A DNA stretch of 33,168 bases, taken from NCBI RefSeq assembly GCF_000971115.1, contig NZ_BBLV01000024.1, forward strand, positions 1-33,168, read 5' to 3'. This document shows, piece after piece, positions 23,606-31,661 of the stretch; positions within the stretch are counted from its first letter, which is position 1; every line of letters starts with the position of its first letter. The notes under the pieces are model-generated. The model saw only the letters and a program-made list of their open reading frames with translations, was not told the origin of the DNA and searched no databases. The DNA comes from Demequina gelatinilytica. GTDB taxonomy: Bacteria > Actinomycetota > Actinomycetes > Actinomycetales > Demequinaceae. A program made the translations under genes and the position numbers.

Positions 23606-24589
23606 TCAGGACTCCATCATCCGGGTGCGCGGGTCGAGCATCGCGTGCGCGATGTCCGCGAGGATGTTCGCGACCAGGACCGCGAGCGTGATGACCAGGA
23701 ACAGGCCCTGCATGAGCGGCCAGTCCTTGGCGTTGGTGGCGTCGAGCAGCAGCTTGCCCACGCCGGGGTACGAGAACACGAGCTCCATCACGAGCGTGCC
23801 GCCCACGATGAAGCCGAGCGCGAGCGCGAAGCTCGACAGCTGCGGCAGCACCGCGTTGCGCGCCGCGTAGCGGGTCATCACGCGCTGCGGCGCGAGGCCC
23901 TTCGCCTCCGCCACCGTGACGTAGTCCTCGTCGAGCACCGTGATCATCATGTTGCGCATGCCCAGCACCCAGCCGCCGAGCGACGCGAACACGATGGTGA
24001 GCGCCGGCAGGGTGCCGTGCGCGATCACCTGCCCGATGAAGTCCCACGACCACTCGGGCGACGATCCCTTGTCGTACGCGTGGGAGGCGGGGAACCAGCC
24101 CAGACGCGTCGAGAAGATCGCGATGACGATGAGCCCCATCCAGAAGTACGGCACCGTCGAGAAGAACGTGGCGAACGGCACCACGTAGTCGGCTCGAGAG
24201 CCGCGCCGCCAGCCGATGAAGGCCCCCACGCCCGTGCCGATGAGGAAGCTCAGGATGGTCGCGACGCCCACCAGCCCGAGCGTCCACGGCAGCGCGGACG
24301 CGATGACCTCCGTGACCGGCGCGAGGCCCTTCGAGAAGGACCTCCCCAGGTCGCCGCTGAACAGCAGCCGCCAGTAGTCGAGGTACTGCTGGAGCAGCGA
24401 CGCGTCCGAGTCGAGCCCGAACAGGGTCCGCAGCGAGTCGATCGCCTCCGGGTTGAACTCGCTCTGGTGCTTCTGCAGGTACGCGGTGATGGGGTCGCCC
24501 TTCATCATCCGCGGCAGGAAGAAGTTGATGGTGATCGCGGCCCAGGCGGTGAAGGCGTAGAACGCGAGGCGGCGCAGCAGGAATCGCAC
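23606..24589 (-). CDS. ABC transporter permease (OppB/DppB class)
   Basis: The product is 327 residues. It begins MRFLLRRLAFYAFTAWAAI, the usual first helix of OppB proteins, followed by FFLPRMMKGDP, a long periplasmic loop, and about five more helices. The EAA-type loop is VAEAKGLAPQRVMTRYAARNAVLP. GTG 24589 is chosen because GAGGAG lies a few bases upstream, and the preceding ATPase stop is only 1 nt away. The frame runs further upstream but only inside the ATPase gene. Confidence 0.92.
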   Translation of the reverse strand: MRFLLRRLAFYAFTAWAAITINFFLPRMMKGDPITAYLQKHQSEFNPEAIDSLRTLFGLDSDASLLQQYLDYWRLLFSGDLGRSFSKGLAPVTEVIASALPWTLGLVGVATILSFLIGTGVGAFIGWRRGSRADYVVPFATFFSTVPYFWMGLIVIAIFSTRLGWFPASHAYDKGSSPEWSWDFIGQVIAHGTLPALTIVFASLGGWVLGMRNMMITVLDEDYVTVAEAKGLAPQRVMTRYAARNAVLPQLSSFALALGFIVGGTLVMELVFSYPGVGKLLLDATNAKDWPLMQGLFLVITLAVLVANILADIAHAMLDPRTRMMES

Positions 24590-24590
24590 G

Positions 24591-25400
24591 TCAGCTCCTC
24601 GTGACGGCGCGGCCCGAGGGGTCCGCGAAGTGCTTGTCGGGGTCGGGCGAGGCGCCGCGCAGCGCACGGGTGTACTCGTGCTGCGCGCGCAGGATCACGT
24701 CGTCCGCCGGTCCTCGCTCCACCACCACGCCGTGGTGCAGCACCATGATCTCGTCGGAGAAGTGGCGCGCCGTCGCGAGGTCGTGCGTGATGTAGAGGAC
24801 GCCCAGGTTGGACTCGCGCTGGAGGTCGGCGAGCAGGTTGAGCACGCCGAGCCGGATCGAGACGTCGAGCATCGACACCGGCTCGTCCGCGATGAGCAGC
24901 TCGGGCCTCGAGGCGAGCGCGCGGGCGATCGCGACGCGCTGCCGCTGACCGCCCGAGAGCTCGTGCGGGCGGCGGTCGATGGTCGCGTCAGGGTCGAGCC
25001 GCACGCGCGTGAGCAGCGCGCGGACCTCGTCCTCGACCTCGTCCGCCGGGACCACCTTGTCGAGCCGCAGCGGCCGCTCGAGGTGGTGACGGATGGTGTG
25101 GTACGGGTTCAGGGAGGCGAAGGGATCCTGGAACACCATGCGGACGCGCTGGCGGTAGCGCCGCAGCCCGGGGCCACGATGCGGGATGGGCTCGCCGTCG
25201 AGCAGCACCTCCCCGGAGGTGGCCCGCTCGAGCTGCGTGAGGATCTTCGCGATGGTCGACTTGCCGGAGCCCGACTGGCCCACGAGCGCGATGGTCTGGC
25301 CGGACGTGAGGGTGAAGCTCACGTCGTCGAGGGCGAGCATGTCGCCCGAGCCGCGGACCCGGTACCGCTTGGTGACGTTCCTGAAGTCGAGCGTGGTCAC
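24591..25400 (-). CDS. ABC transporter ATP-binding protein (OppF/DppF class)
   Basis: The product is 269 residues, one nucleotide-binding domain. It has Walker A GQSGSGKST, a Q-loop in VFQDPFASLNP, signature LSGGQRQR, Walker B LLIADEP and switch His in THD. The C-terminal tail is short. Its GTG start overlaps the stop of the preceding ATPase as GTGA. It pairs with that ATPase as the heterodimeric motor of the transporter. Confidence 0.93.
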   Translation of the reverse strand: MTTLDFRNVTKRYRVRGSGDMLALDDVSFTLTSGQTIALVGQSGSGKSTIAKILTQLERATSGEVLLDGEPIPHRGPGLRRYRQRVRMVFQDPFASLNPYHTIRHHLERPLRLDKVVPADEVEDEVRALLTRVRLDPDATIDRRPHELSGGQRQRVAIARALASRPELLIADEPVSMLDVSIRLGVLNLLADLQRESNLGVLYITHDLATARHFSDEIMVLHHGVVVERGPADDVILRAQHEYTRALRGASPDPDKHFADPSGRAVTRS

Positions 25401-26263
25401 AGCGCCGCCTCCGTGGTCGTGGGCGTGCTCTCGGAGCCGCGGATGAAGTCGCCGCGCTCGCCTGTGAGGCTCGGGAAGGAGCTGAGCAGCCTCCGCGTGT
25501 ACTCGTGCTGCGCGTCGGAGTAGATGTCGAGCGCGCTCGCGAGCTCCACGATCACGCCGTCCTTCATCACGGCGATGCGATCGGAGATCTCGAGCAGCAG
25601 CGGGAGGTCATGCGTGATGAAGATGACGGAGAAGCCCAGCTTGCTGCGCAGGTCCGAGATCTGCTCGAGGATCTCGCGCTGCACCAGCACGTCGAGAGCC
25701 GTGGTCGGCTCGTCCATGATCATGAGCTGCGGCCGCAACGCCATGGCCATCGCGATCATCACCCGCTGCCGCATCCCGCCGGACAGCTCATGCGGATAGC
25801 TGCGCATCCGCTCGCGGCCCACCCCGACCAGGTCGAGCAGCCCGGCGCACTCCTCGCGCCGCTCGGCGCGGCCCATCGAGGGACGATGCGTGAGGAACAC
25901 GTCCTCGAGCTGGCGGCCGATGCTGGCGACGGGGTTGAGCGCGTTCATCGCGCCCTGGAAGACCATGGACACCTTGTCCCAGCGGAAGGCGCGCATCGCG
26001 TCCGCGTCGAGCGCGTTGATGTCGATGTCCTCACCGGACTCGTCGTGGAAGACCGCGCGCCCCGAGGTGATGACGGCCGGCGGCTTGAGGAGGCGCTGGA
26101 TGCCGTAGGCGAGGGTGGTCTTGCCGCAGCCGGACTCCCCCGCGAGCCCGAGGATCTCGCCGCGCTGGAGCGCGAGCGAGACGTGGCGGACCGCCTCCAC
26201 GGGCGGGTCGACGTCGTAGACGACGCTGAAGTCGTCGACGGTGAGAAGTGTCTCTGAGGTCAC
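25397..26263 (-). CDS. ABC transporter ATP-binding protein (OppD/DppD class)
   Basis: The product is 288 residues. It has Walker A GESGCGKTT, Q-loop MVFQGAMNALNP, signature LSGGMRQR, Walker B LMIMDEP and switch His in THD. The C-terminus has the EYTRRLLSSFPSL segment typical of the oligopeptide class. GTG 26263 is preceded by AGGAAG at 6 nt. It follows the solute-binding protein after an 81-bp gap that contains a strong hairpin. Confidence 0.93.
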   Translation of the reverse strand: MTSETLLTVDDFSVVYDVDPPVEAVRHVSLALQRGEILGLAGESGCGKTTLAYGIQRLLKPPAVITSGRAVFHDESGEDIDINALDADAMRAFRWDKVSMVFQGAMNALNPVASIGRQLEDVFLTHRPSMGRAERREECAGLLDLVGVGRERMRSYPHELSGGMRQRVMIAMAMALRPQLMIMDEPTTALDVLVQREILEQISDLRSKLGFSVIFITHDLPLLLEISDRIAVMKDGVIVELASALDIYSDAQHEYTRRLLSSFPSLTGERGDFIRGSESTPTTTEAAL

Positions 26264-26297
26264 GGGTTGCTTCCTGGATCGGTGGACGGTGATGCGG

Positions 26298-26337
26298 CTC
26301 CGGCGGGGACGGGCGGGGATGCCCGCCCCCGCCGGAG
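26298..26337 (-). terminator. Intra-operon hairpin after the solute-binding protein gene
   Basis: Positions 26298-26314 pair with 26321-26337 in a 16-bp stem with one A-C mismatch and a 6-nt loop. It sits between the solute-binding protein stop and the first ATPase start. Such hairpins often act as partial terminators or protect the upstream mRNA, giving more binding protein than transporter. No U-tract is seen, so read-through is likely. Confidence 0.6.
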
Positions 26338-26344
26338 GGATGCG

Positions 26345-28042
26345 TCAGCTCGCGGGCTCGAGGCTCGTGAGGATCAGCACCGCGGAGGCGATCGTCGGGT
26401 TCGGGTCCGCATACGGGTCCTCATCCGACGGCCAGCCCACGTAGTTGCGGGTGTTCCACTCGCCGATCGAGGGACGCGTGCCGACCGGGATGGTCACCAC
26501 CTCGTCCACGAAGATCCGCTCGATGGTGTCCATCGCGGCCTGACGGGTCGCGTCGTCCGCCGCCTTGGCGAAGTCGTCGAGAGCCTGCGTGACCTCGGCG
26601 CTGTCGAAGCGGCCGAAGTTGTTGTTCGCGGCCTCGCCCATGGGCACCAGCCACTCCTGGCTCATCATCGACTTGTACATGTCGTACGGGGTCGCGCCGC
26701 CGTCGGTCCAGTGCAGGATCGCGTCGAAGTCGCCGATCGACTTGTCGTTCCACCACGTGTCGACGTCCGGGGTCTGGACGGTGGCCTCCACGCCGAGCGC
26801 CTTGACCGAGTCCGCGATGAGCGAGATGCCCGTGACGTAGTCGTTCCAGCCCTGGGGGACCTGGAGCTCGAAGGTGACGTTCTCGCCGTCGGGGTCCACC
26901 AGCTGGTCGCCGGACCACGTGTAGCCGGCGTCCTCGAGCACCGCGCGGGCGCCCTCGACGTCGACCGCGTAGGTCTGCCCCTGGTACTCGGAGGAGATGT
27001 ACGAGTCGCCGACGGGCGTGGGAAGGCCGGTCACCGAGGTGAGCTCGGGGACGCCGCCCTCACGCGCGATCTCCGCGTGCTTGGAGCGGTCGACCACCAT
27101 GTTCACGGCCTTGCGGAACGCGACATCGTCGAACGGCTTCTCCTGAAGGTTCATGTACATCGTGTCGATCGCCAGGCCCGGGGGCGCCCAGTAGATGTTG
27201 TGGTCCGCGTCCTTGTCCAGGTAGGCGCTCTGGACGTTGGGGATGAACGCCTGGGCCCAGTCCGCGTCGCCGGTCGCGAGCGCGGTGGTGAGCGCCGTGT
27301 TGTCGTTGTAGGAGACGTAGTACAGCGTCGGCACCGCCAGGTCGCCGCCCCAGTAGTCGTCCCGCGCGGTGAGCTCGACGGACTGCGTCGAGAAATTGCT
27401 GAGCACGTACGGTCCGGTGCCCACGGGGTCGAGGTTGTCGGCCGTGGCCGGGTCGTCCACCGCCTCCCAGACGTGCTTGGGGACGATGTACTTGTGCAGC
27501 ACCTTGTCCTGCTTGACGAACATCGGGGTGTCGAAGGTCAGCGTGACGGTGTCGCCGTCCTGCGTGACGCCGTTGAGCCCGAGCGCAGCGGTGTCGAGCT
27601 CCGGGTGGTCGATGAACATCTGGTACGAGTACGCGATGTCGTCGGCGGTGAAGGGCTCGCCGTCGTTCCACGTCACCCCGTCGCGCGCCGTCACGGTGAC
27701 CGAGGTGCCGTCCTCCGACCACGTGATGTCGGACGCGAGCCACGGCTTGACCTCGGCGGTCGGGTCGATGGTGTTGACGAACGCGAGCGGCTCGAGGATC
27801 GCGTTGATGTAGCCGAGCTTGAGGCCCGACGAGTCCCCGACCCACGGGTTGTTGGACTCGGTCGCGATGGCGCCGTCGGGCTTCGCGATGGTGAGCGGTG
27901 CGCCCGCCTGCGGCGTCGAGCCGCTGCCGCCGTCGCCCGTCTCCGACGGGTCGTCGCTGGTGCCCCCGCCGCCTGCACAGGCGGCGAGCGCGAGGGTGGT
28001 GGCCACGGACATGGCCACAAGGGAGGACTTCCTCATCCTCAT
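26345..28042 (-). CDS. Solute-binding lipoprotein, SBP family 5 (oligosaccharide type)
   Basis: The product is 565 residues. A lipoprotein signal ends in LALAAC, so Cys22 would be lipidated, followed by a Gly/Ser/Thr/Asp linker. The body is a family 5 binding protein (SBP_bac_5): GVTWNDGEPFTADDIAYSY, VGTGPYVLSNFS and AFRKAVNMVVDRSKHAEIA. The C-terminal YVGWPSDEDPYADPNPT resembles the beta-oligosaccharide-binding branch (Thermotoga cellobiose-binding relatives) more than peptide binders; this is judged from memory. ATG 28042 is preceded by AAGGAG at 6 nt. It follows the GH3 gene by 49 bp. Confidence 0.9.
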   Translation of the reverse strand: MRMRKSSLVAMSVATTLALAACAGGGGTSDDPSETGDGGSGSTPQAGAPLTIAKPDGAIATESNNPWVGDSSGLKLGYINAILEPLAFVNTIDPTAEVKPWLASDITWSEDGTSVTVTARDGVTWNDGEPFTADDIAYSYQMFIDHPELDTAALGLNGVTQDGDTVTLTFDTPMFVKQDKVLHKYIVPKHVWEAVDDPATADNLDPVGTGPYVLSNFSTQSVELTARDDYWGGDLAVPTLYYVSYNDNTALTTALATGDADWAQAFIPNVQSAYLDKDADHNIYWAPPGLAIDTMYMNLQEKPFDDVAFRKAVNMVVDRSKHAEIAREGGVPELTSVTGLPTPVGDSYISSEYQGQTYAVDVEGARAVLEDAGYTWSGDQLVDPDGENVTFELQVPQGWNDYVTGISLIADSVKALGVEATVQTPDVDTWWNDKSIGDFDAILHWTDGGATPYDMYKSMMSQEWLVPMGEAANNNFGRFDSAEVTQALDDFAKAADDATRQAAMDTIERIFVDEVVTIPVGTRPSIGEWNTRNYVGWPSDEDPYADPNPTIASAVLILTSLEPAS

Positions 28043-28091
28043 GTTCTTCTCCTTCGTTGCGGCGGCCTCCCAGCCGCCATCGACCTCGTTG

Positions 28092-30596
28092 TCAATCCCG
28101 CACGATGCGGGCAGCCGCGTCCTCGTCGTCCCTCCTCCTCGACTCGGGCGCCTCGAGCCGGACCGCGGTGTCCAGCCGAAGATCGCGAACGGACCGTCCT
28201 GCACGGAGGCGGTACTCGCCCGCAGGCAGCACCCACGCAGCCGTCTCCGTGTCCCACACCTCGAGCCGGCGGCGCGCGACGGTGACGCGCGCCCGCACGG
28301 TCTCGCCGGGCCGCGCATGCACGGCCACGAACCCGCCGAGCCACCGGACGGGGCGCTCGTGCGCACCCTCCTGCGCCTCGACGTACACCTGCACCACCTC
28401 GCGGGACCCGCGGGTCCCCACGTTGGTCACGTCCACGTCGATCTCGAGGTCGCCCGAGCCCGTGAGGCGCGGCACCCCGACCACGTCGTAGCGCCACGAC
28501 GACCACCCGAGGCCGTGACCGAACGGAGCCGCGGGCTCCGCCGCCGAGCGCTCCCACCCGCGGTAGCCCACGTGCACGCCCTCGTCGTAGCGGACGATGC
28601 CCGCGTCCGGGATCGCGTGCGGCACGGGGACGTCGGCCTCGCGCGCCGGGAGCGTCCAGGGCAGTCGGCCTCCCGGCTCGACCTCCCCCGCGAGCACATC
28701 CGCGATCGCGTGACCCGCCTCCTGGCCGGGGAACCAGGCCCACAGGACGGTGCGCGCGCGCTCGAGCCACGGGAGCAGCACCGGTGCGCCCGCGTTGACC
28801 AGGATCACCGCGTCGGGAGCGACGTCGAGCACGCGCTCCACGAGCTCGTCCTGCCGTCCCGGCAGCGCGAGCGTGGTGCGGTCCCAGCCCTCCGACTCGG
28901 ACTCCTCGTTGGTACCCACGATCACCACGGCGAGCTGAGCCGCACGCGCGGCGGCGACGGCCGCGTCGATCTCCTCGTCGGCGCTCGGTCCCGGGAGCGC
29001 GTGCCGCAGCTCCCCCCGCACGAACCTCCCGTACCCACCGGCGTCGATCACCTGCAGCATGGCGACGATGTCCACGTCGCGCGGCTCGGCCACGTGAACC
29101 TCGACCTCGGCGCCCGCGGGGTTGTTCACCGACGAGTCGAGCACGCAGTCGACGCCCACCGAGGCGTCGCTCGCGGAGGCCTCGACGCCGTCGATCATGA
29201 TGCGGTGGGCACCCACGGTCCCCACCGAGAGCCGATGCGTCCCGGGCTCGGTCAGCCGGACGGCGACGGTCAGCTCGACCTCCGTGGCCTCGGCGGGCAC
29301 GTCGCGGAGCCAACCGTCCCAGCCGACGACCTCCTGGACACCCAGGACGCGCCCCGCATCGTCCCGATGCCGGACTCCCACGCGCCCTACCTGGAGCCGC
29401 GGGGCGAAGGCTCGCGGGTCGCCGCCGCGGGCGAGCACGATGCTCGCGTCGGGCCAGCGCGCCGCGAGGCCCTCGGCGGGTGTCACCACGTGCGCGGGGT
29501 GCACGGTCGACGAGCCTCCGCCGAGCACATGCGGTCGTAGGGCGTTCGGGCCGATGAGCGCGATTGTCGCCGGCGCCGGCCGGTCCCACGGCGCATCGTC
29601 GCCGCGCCGGAGCACCACCATCGAGGAGGCCGCGGCGCGCCGGACCAGCGCGCGCAGGTCCGCCGCATGCGTGACCGGTGCGGGGCCCTCGCCGAGCGCG
29701 CCGACGCGACCGGCGAGCAGCAGGACGCGTGCGACCTTGTCGTCGATCTCGCGCTCGGACACGCGGCCGGCGTGGACCGCGGCGAGCAGCCGCTCGCCCC
29801 ACGGCCCGGCCGGACCCGGCATCACCAGGTCGAGCCCGCCGTTGGCGGCCGGCTCACCCTCGCCCGTGGCCTCCCAGTCGGAGACCACCACGCCGTCGAA
29901 GCCGAGCTCGTCCTTGAGGACGTCGACCAGGAGGTGGCGGTGCGCGGTCATGGGCGCGGACTCGACGCCGTCGTCGGCGCCGTTGTACGCGGCCATGACC
30001 GACCACACGCCGGCCTCGACGGCGTCCTCGAACGGCGCGAGGTACACCTCGCGGAGCGCCTGCATCCCCAGGCGGGAGACGTACGAGGTGCGCTCGGTCT
30101 CGGAGTCGTTGGCCACGTAGTGCTTCATGCACGCCGCGACGCCCTGGTCCTGGATGCCCCGGACCACGGTGGTGCCGATCGCGGAGGTGAGCCACGGGTC
30201 CTCGGAGAAGCACTCGAAGTGGCGTCCGCCCACGGGGGTGCGCTGGATGTTGACCTGGGGAGCGAGCACCACGTCGACGCCGTGGTCGCGCGCCTCGCGA
30301 GCGAAGGCCCGACCCACCTCGAATGCGAGCGCGACGTCCCACGTCGCGGCGATGGCGCTGGGCGTGGGGAACAGGATCGAGGTCGCGCCGTCGACGTCGC
30401 CGAGGCCGCGCACCCCCACGGGTCCGTCGGAGAAGGCGACGCCGCGCAGGCCCAGCTCGGGCAGCGCGTGGAGGCGCCACATCGTCGCTCCGGTGAGCAG
30501 CAGCACCTTGCGCTCGAGGGGGAGGGCGCGTGCGAGCACGCGGCAGCCCTCGAGCGTGGCGTGGGCCTCGCGTGCGTCCAGCGACGGCAGTGTCAC
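28092..30596 (-). CDS. Glycoside hydrolase family 3 beta-glycosidase (intracellular)
   Basis: The product is 834 residues. The domains are a GH3 barrel (about 20-305), an alpha/beta sandwich interrupted by a PA14-like insert (about 400-535), and a fibronectin-like C-terminal domain. The catalytic nucleophile is Asp240 in VVVSDWEAT. The acid/base Glu lies in the NEESESEGWDR segment (563-573). KHYVANDSETER and GGRHFECFSEDP are the usual substrate-binding blocks. No signal peptide is seen, so it should act on imported oligosaccharides. It is probably a beta-glucosidase, though a beta-galactosidase activity would fit the GH53 neighbour. GTG 30596 has AGGAG at 6 nt. It is the first gene of the operon. 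Confidence 0.93.
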   Translation of the reverse strand: MTLPSLDAREAHATLEGCRVLARALPLERKVLLLTGATMWRLHALPELGLRGVAFSDGPVGVRGLGDVDGATSILFPTPSAIAATWDVALAFEVGRAFAREARDHGVDVVLAPQVNIQRTPVGGRHFECFSEDPWLTSAIGTTVVRGIQDQGVAACMKHYVANDSETERTSYVSRLGMQALREVYLAPFEDAVEAGVWSVMAAYNGADDGVESAPMTAHRHLLVDVLKDELGFDGVVVSDWEATGEGEPAANGGLDLVMPGPAGPWGERLLAAVHAGRVSEREIDDKVARVLLLAGRVGALGEGPAPVTHAADLRALVRRAAASSMVVLRRGDDAPWDRPAPATIALIGPNALRPHVLGGGSSTVHPAHVVTPAEGLAARWPDASIVLARGGDPRAFAPRLQVGRVGVRHRDDAGRVLGVQEVVGWDGWLRDVPAEATEVELTVAVRLTEPGTHRLSVGTVGAHRIMIDGVEASASDASVGVDCVLDSSVNNPAGAEVEVHVAEPRDVDIVAMLQVIDAGGYGRFVRGELRHALPGPSADEEIDAAVAAARAAQLAVVIVGTNEESESEGWDRTTLALPGRQDELVERVLDVAPDAVILVNAGAPVLLPWLERARTVLWAWFPGQEAGHAIADVLAGEVEPGGRLPWTLPAREADVPVPHAIPDAGIVRYDEGVHVGYRGWERSAAEPAAPFGHGLGWSSWRYDVVGVPRLTGSGDLEIDVDVTNVGTRGSREVVQVYVEAQEGAHERPVRWLGGFVAVHARPGETVRARVTVARRRLEVWDTETAAWVLPAGEYRLRAGRSVRDLRLDTAVRLEAPESRRRDDEDAAARIVRD

Positions 30597-30647
30597 CAGG
30601 TTCTCCTCTTCGTCGAGCAGATCGGGTCGCCCCGGTCGATGTCGGGT

Positions 30648-30677
30648 AACTTACTGTGCTGTCAGTAACTAAATCAA
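30648..30677 (-). promoter_or_regulatory. GH3 operon promoter with a palindromic operator
   Basis: On the minus strand TTGATT (30677-30672) and TAAGTT (30653-30648) are separated by 18 bp. The palindrome TTACTG-N6-CAGTAA (30651-30668) lies in the spacer and overlaps the -10. The block is clearly AT-richer than its surroundings. GTAACT also occurs as a direct repeat at 30646-30651 and 30665-30670. The natural binder would be the divergent TetR protein. Confidence 0.6.
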
Positions 30678-30745
30678 GCCGGGGCTGCGCGTGTTGCACA
30701 ACCGTGACCATCGGAGCGTCGACCAGGCGCGACGAGGCACGTGCG

Positions 30746-30751
30746 TAGACT
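30746..30751 (+). promoter_or_regulatory. -10 hexamer for the tetR gene
   Basis: TAGACT lies 88 bp upstream of the ATG at 30840. No convincing -35 hexamer is present. The leader would be about 80 nt. Confidence 0.35.
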
Positions 30752-30839
30752 CGGGCGTGACCTGGCTGGACGGACGGCCCCCGGCGACCGATGCAGGTCG
30801 CCCGGGCACGCCCCGCCCGGACAGGAGCCGAGGGAGACC

Positions 30840-31484
30840 ATGACGACCACGAGACGAGCCTCGAAGCCGCGACCGGAGACGCTCGCGCGGCGCCGCGAGA
30901 TCCTGCGCGCCGCGCTCGAGATCTTCGGGTCCAAGGGCTACAACAACGGCCCGCTCGTGGAGATCGCCGAGCAGGTCGACATGACCCACGCCGGGATCCT
31001 CCACCACTTCGGATCCAAGGACCGGCTGCTCGTCGAGGTGCTGCGCTACCGCGACGAGACCGATGTCGAGGGCATCGAGGGCCAGCACATCCCCGACGGC
31101 ACCGAGCTCTTCCGCCACCTGGTGCGGACGGCCTTCGCCAACGAGGAGCGCCCCGGCATCGTCCAGGCGTACGCCGTCCTCTCCGCGGAGTCGGTCACCG
31201 ACGGCAACCCCGGCCGCGAGTACTTCGAGCAGCGCTACACGCAGCTGCGCACCGAGGTCGCGCAGGCCTTCCGCGTCATGTGCGAGGAGCGCGGCATCGA
31301 CGCGCCCGCGACCATCGACCGCGCGTCCGCGTCCGTGCTCGCGGTGATGGACGGCCTCCAGGTCCAGTGGCTGCTCGACCGCGCCAACGTCGAGCTCGCG
31401 GAGACGAGCGCGTTCGCGATCGAGGCGATCGTGACGGCGGTGCTCGATCCGCGACCCTCGCCGCTCGCGCCCGACGCGCCCTGA
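30840..31484 (+). CDS. TetR/AcrR family transcriptional regulator
   Basis: The product is 214 residues. The N-terminal TetR DNA-binding domain covers about residues 15-65: AALEIFGSKGYNNGPLVEIAE, then the recognition helix region THAGILHHFGSKDRLL. The ligand domain begins VLRYRDETDVEGIEG. It resembles regulators found next to glycosidase genes rather than the TetR protein Rv3208 of the mycobacterial locus, as far as I can recall. ATG 30840 has GAGGGAGA just upstream. It is divergent from the GH3 operon, whose promoter carries a palindrome, so it is the likely repressor; the inducer would be an imported sugar. Confidence 0.92.
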   Translation: MTTTRRASKPRPETLARRREILRAALEIFGSKGYNNGPLVEIAEQVDMTHAGILHHFGSKDRLLVEVLRYRDETDVEGIEGQHIPDGTELFRHLVRTAFANEERPGIVQAYAVLSAESVTDGNPGREYFEQRYTQLRTEVAQAFRVMCEERGIDAPATIDRASASVLAVMDGLQVQWLLDRANVELAETSAFAIEAIVTAVLDPRPSPLAPDAP

Positions 31485-31518
31485 CCTGGGGTCCTATCGC
31501 TACGGCACCCTGCGCCGG

Positions 31519-31661
31519 TACACTGTCATGCGACCTGGGCTGACCGGTCGTCATGTGAAACGCGGTACCGCTGAAGACAGCGACGAGCCGCTCTGAGGAT
31601 GATTCGCGATCGGCTGCCCGCCGTACGGGCGCCTTCGCGCCCCAGACTCCCTCGGAGCACC
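31519..31661 (+). promoter_or_regulatory. Promoter and structured leader of the DEAD-box helicase gene
   Basis: TACACT (31519-31524) is a good -10 hexamer, giving a leader of about 130 nt. Two stems share the same bases: GCCCG (31616-31620) with CGGGC (31626-31630), and GGGCGC (31627-31632) with GCGCCC (31637-31642). They are mutually exclusive. An in-frame ATG at 31599 lies before them. Leader regulation is common for cold-induced RNA helicases. Confidence 0.4.

Noticed and set aside
26267..28285. Plus-strand open frame opposite the solute-binding protein
   Set aside because: The lipoprotein on the minus strand has a lipobox, a ribosome binding site and family motifs; the antisense frame has none.
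30840..31484. TetR as the counterpart of Rv3208 in the conserved locus
   Set aside because: As far as I recall the Rv3208 sequence differs, and here the gene is divergent from GH3 with an operator candidate, so it fits the sugar cluster better.
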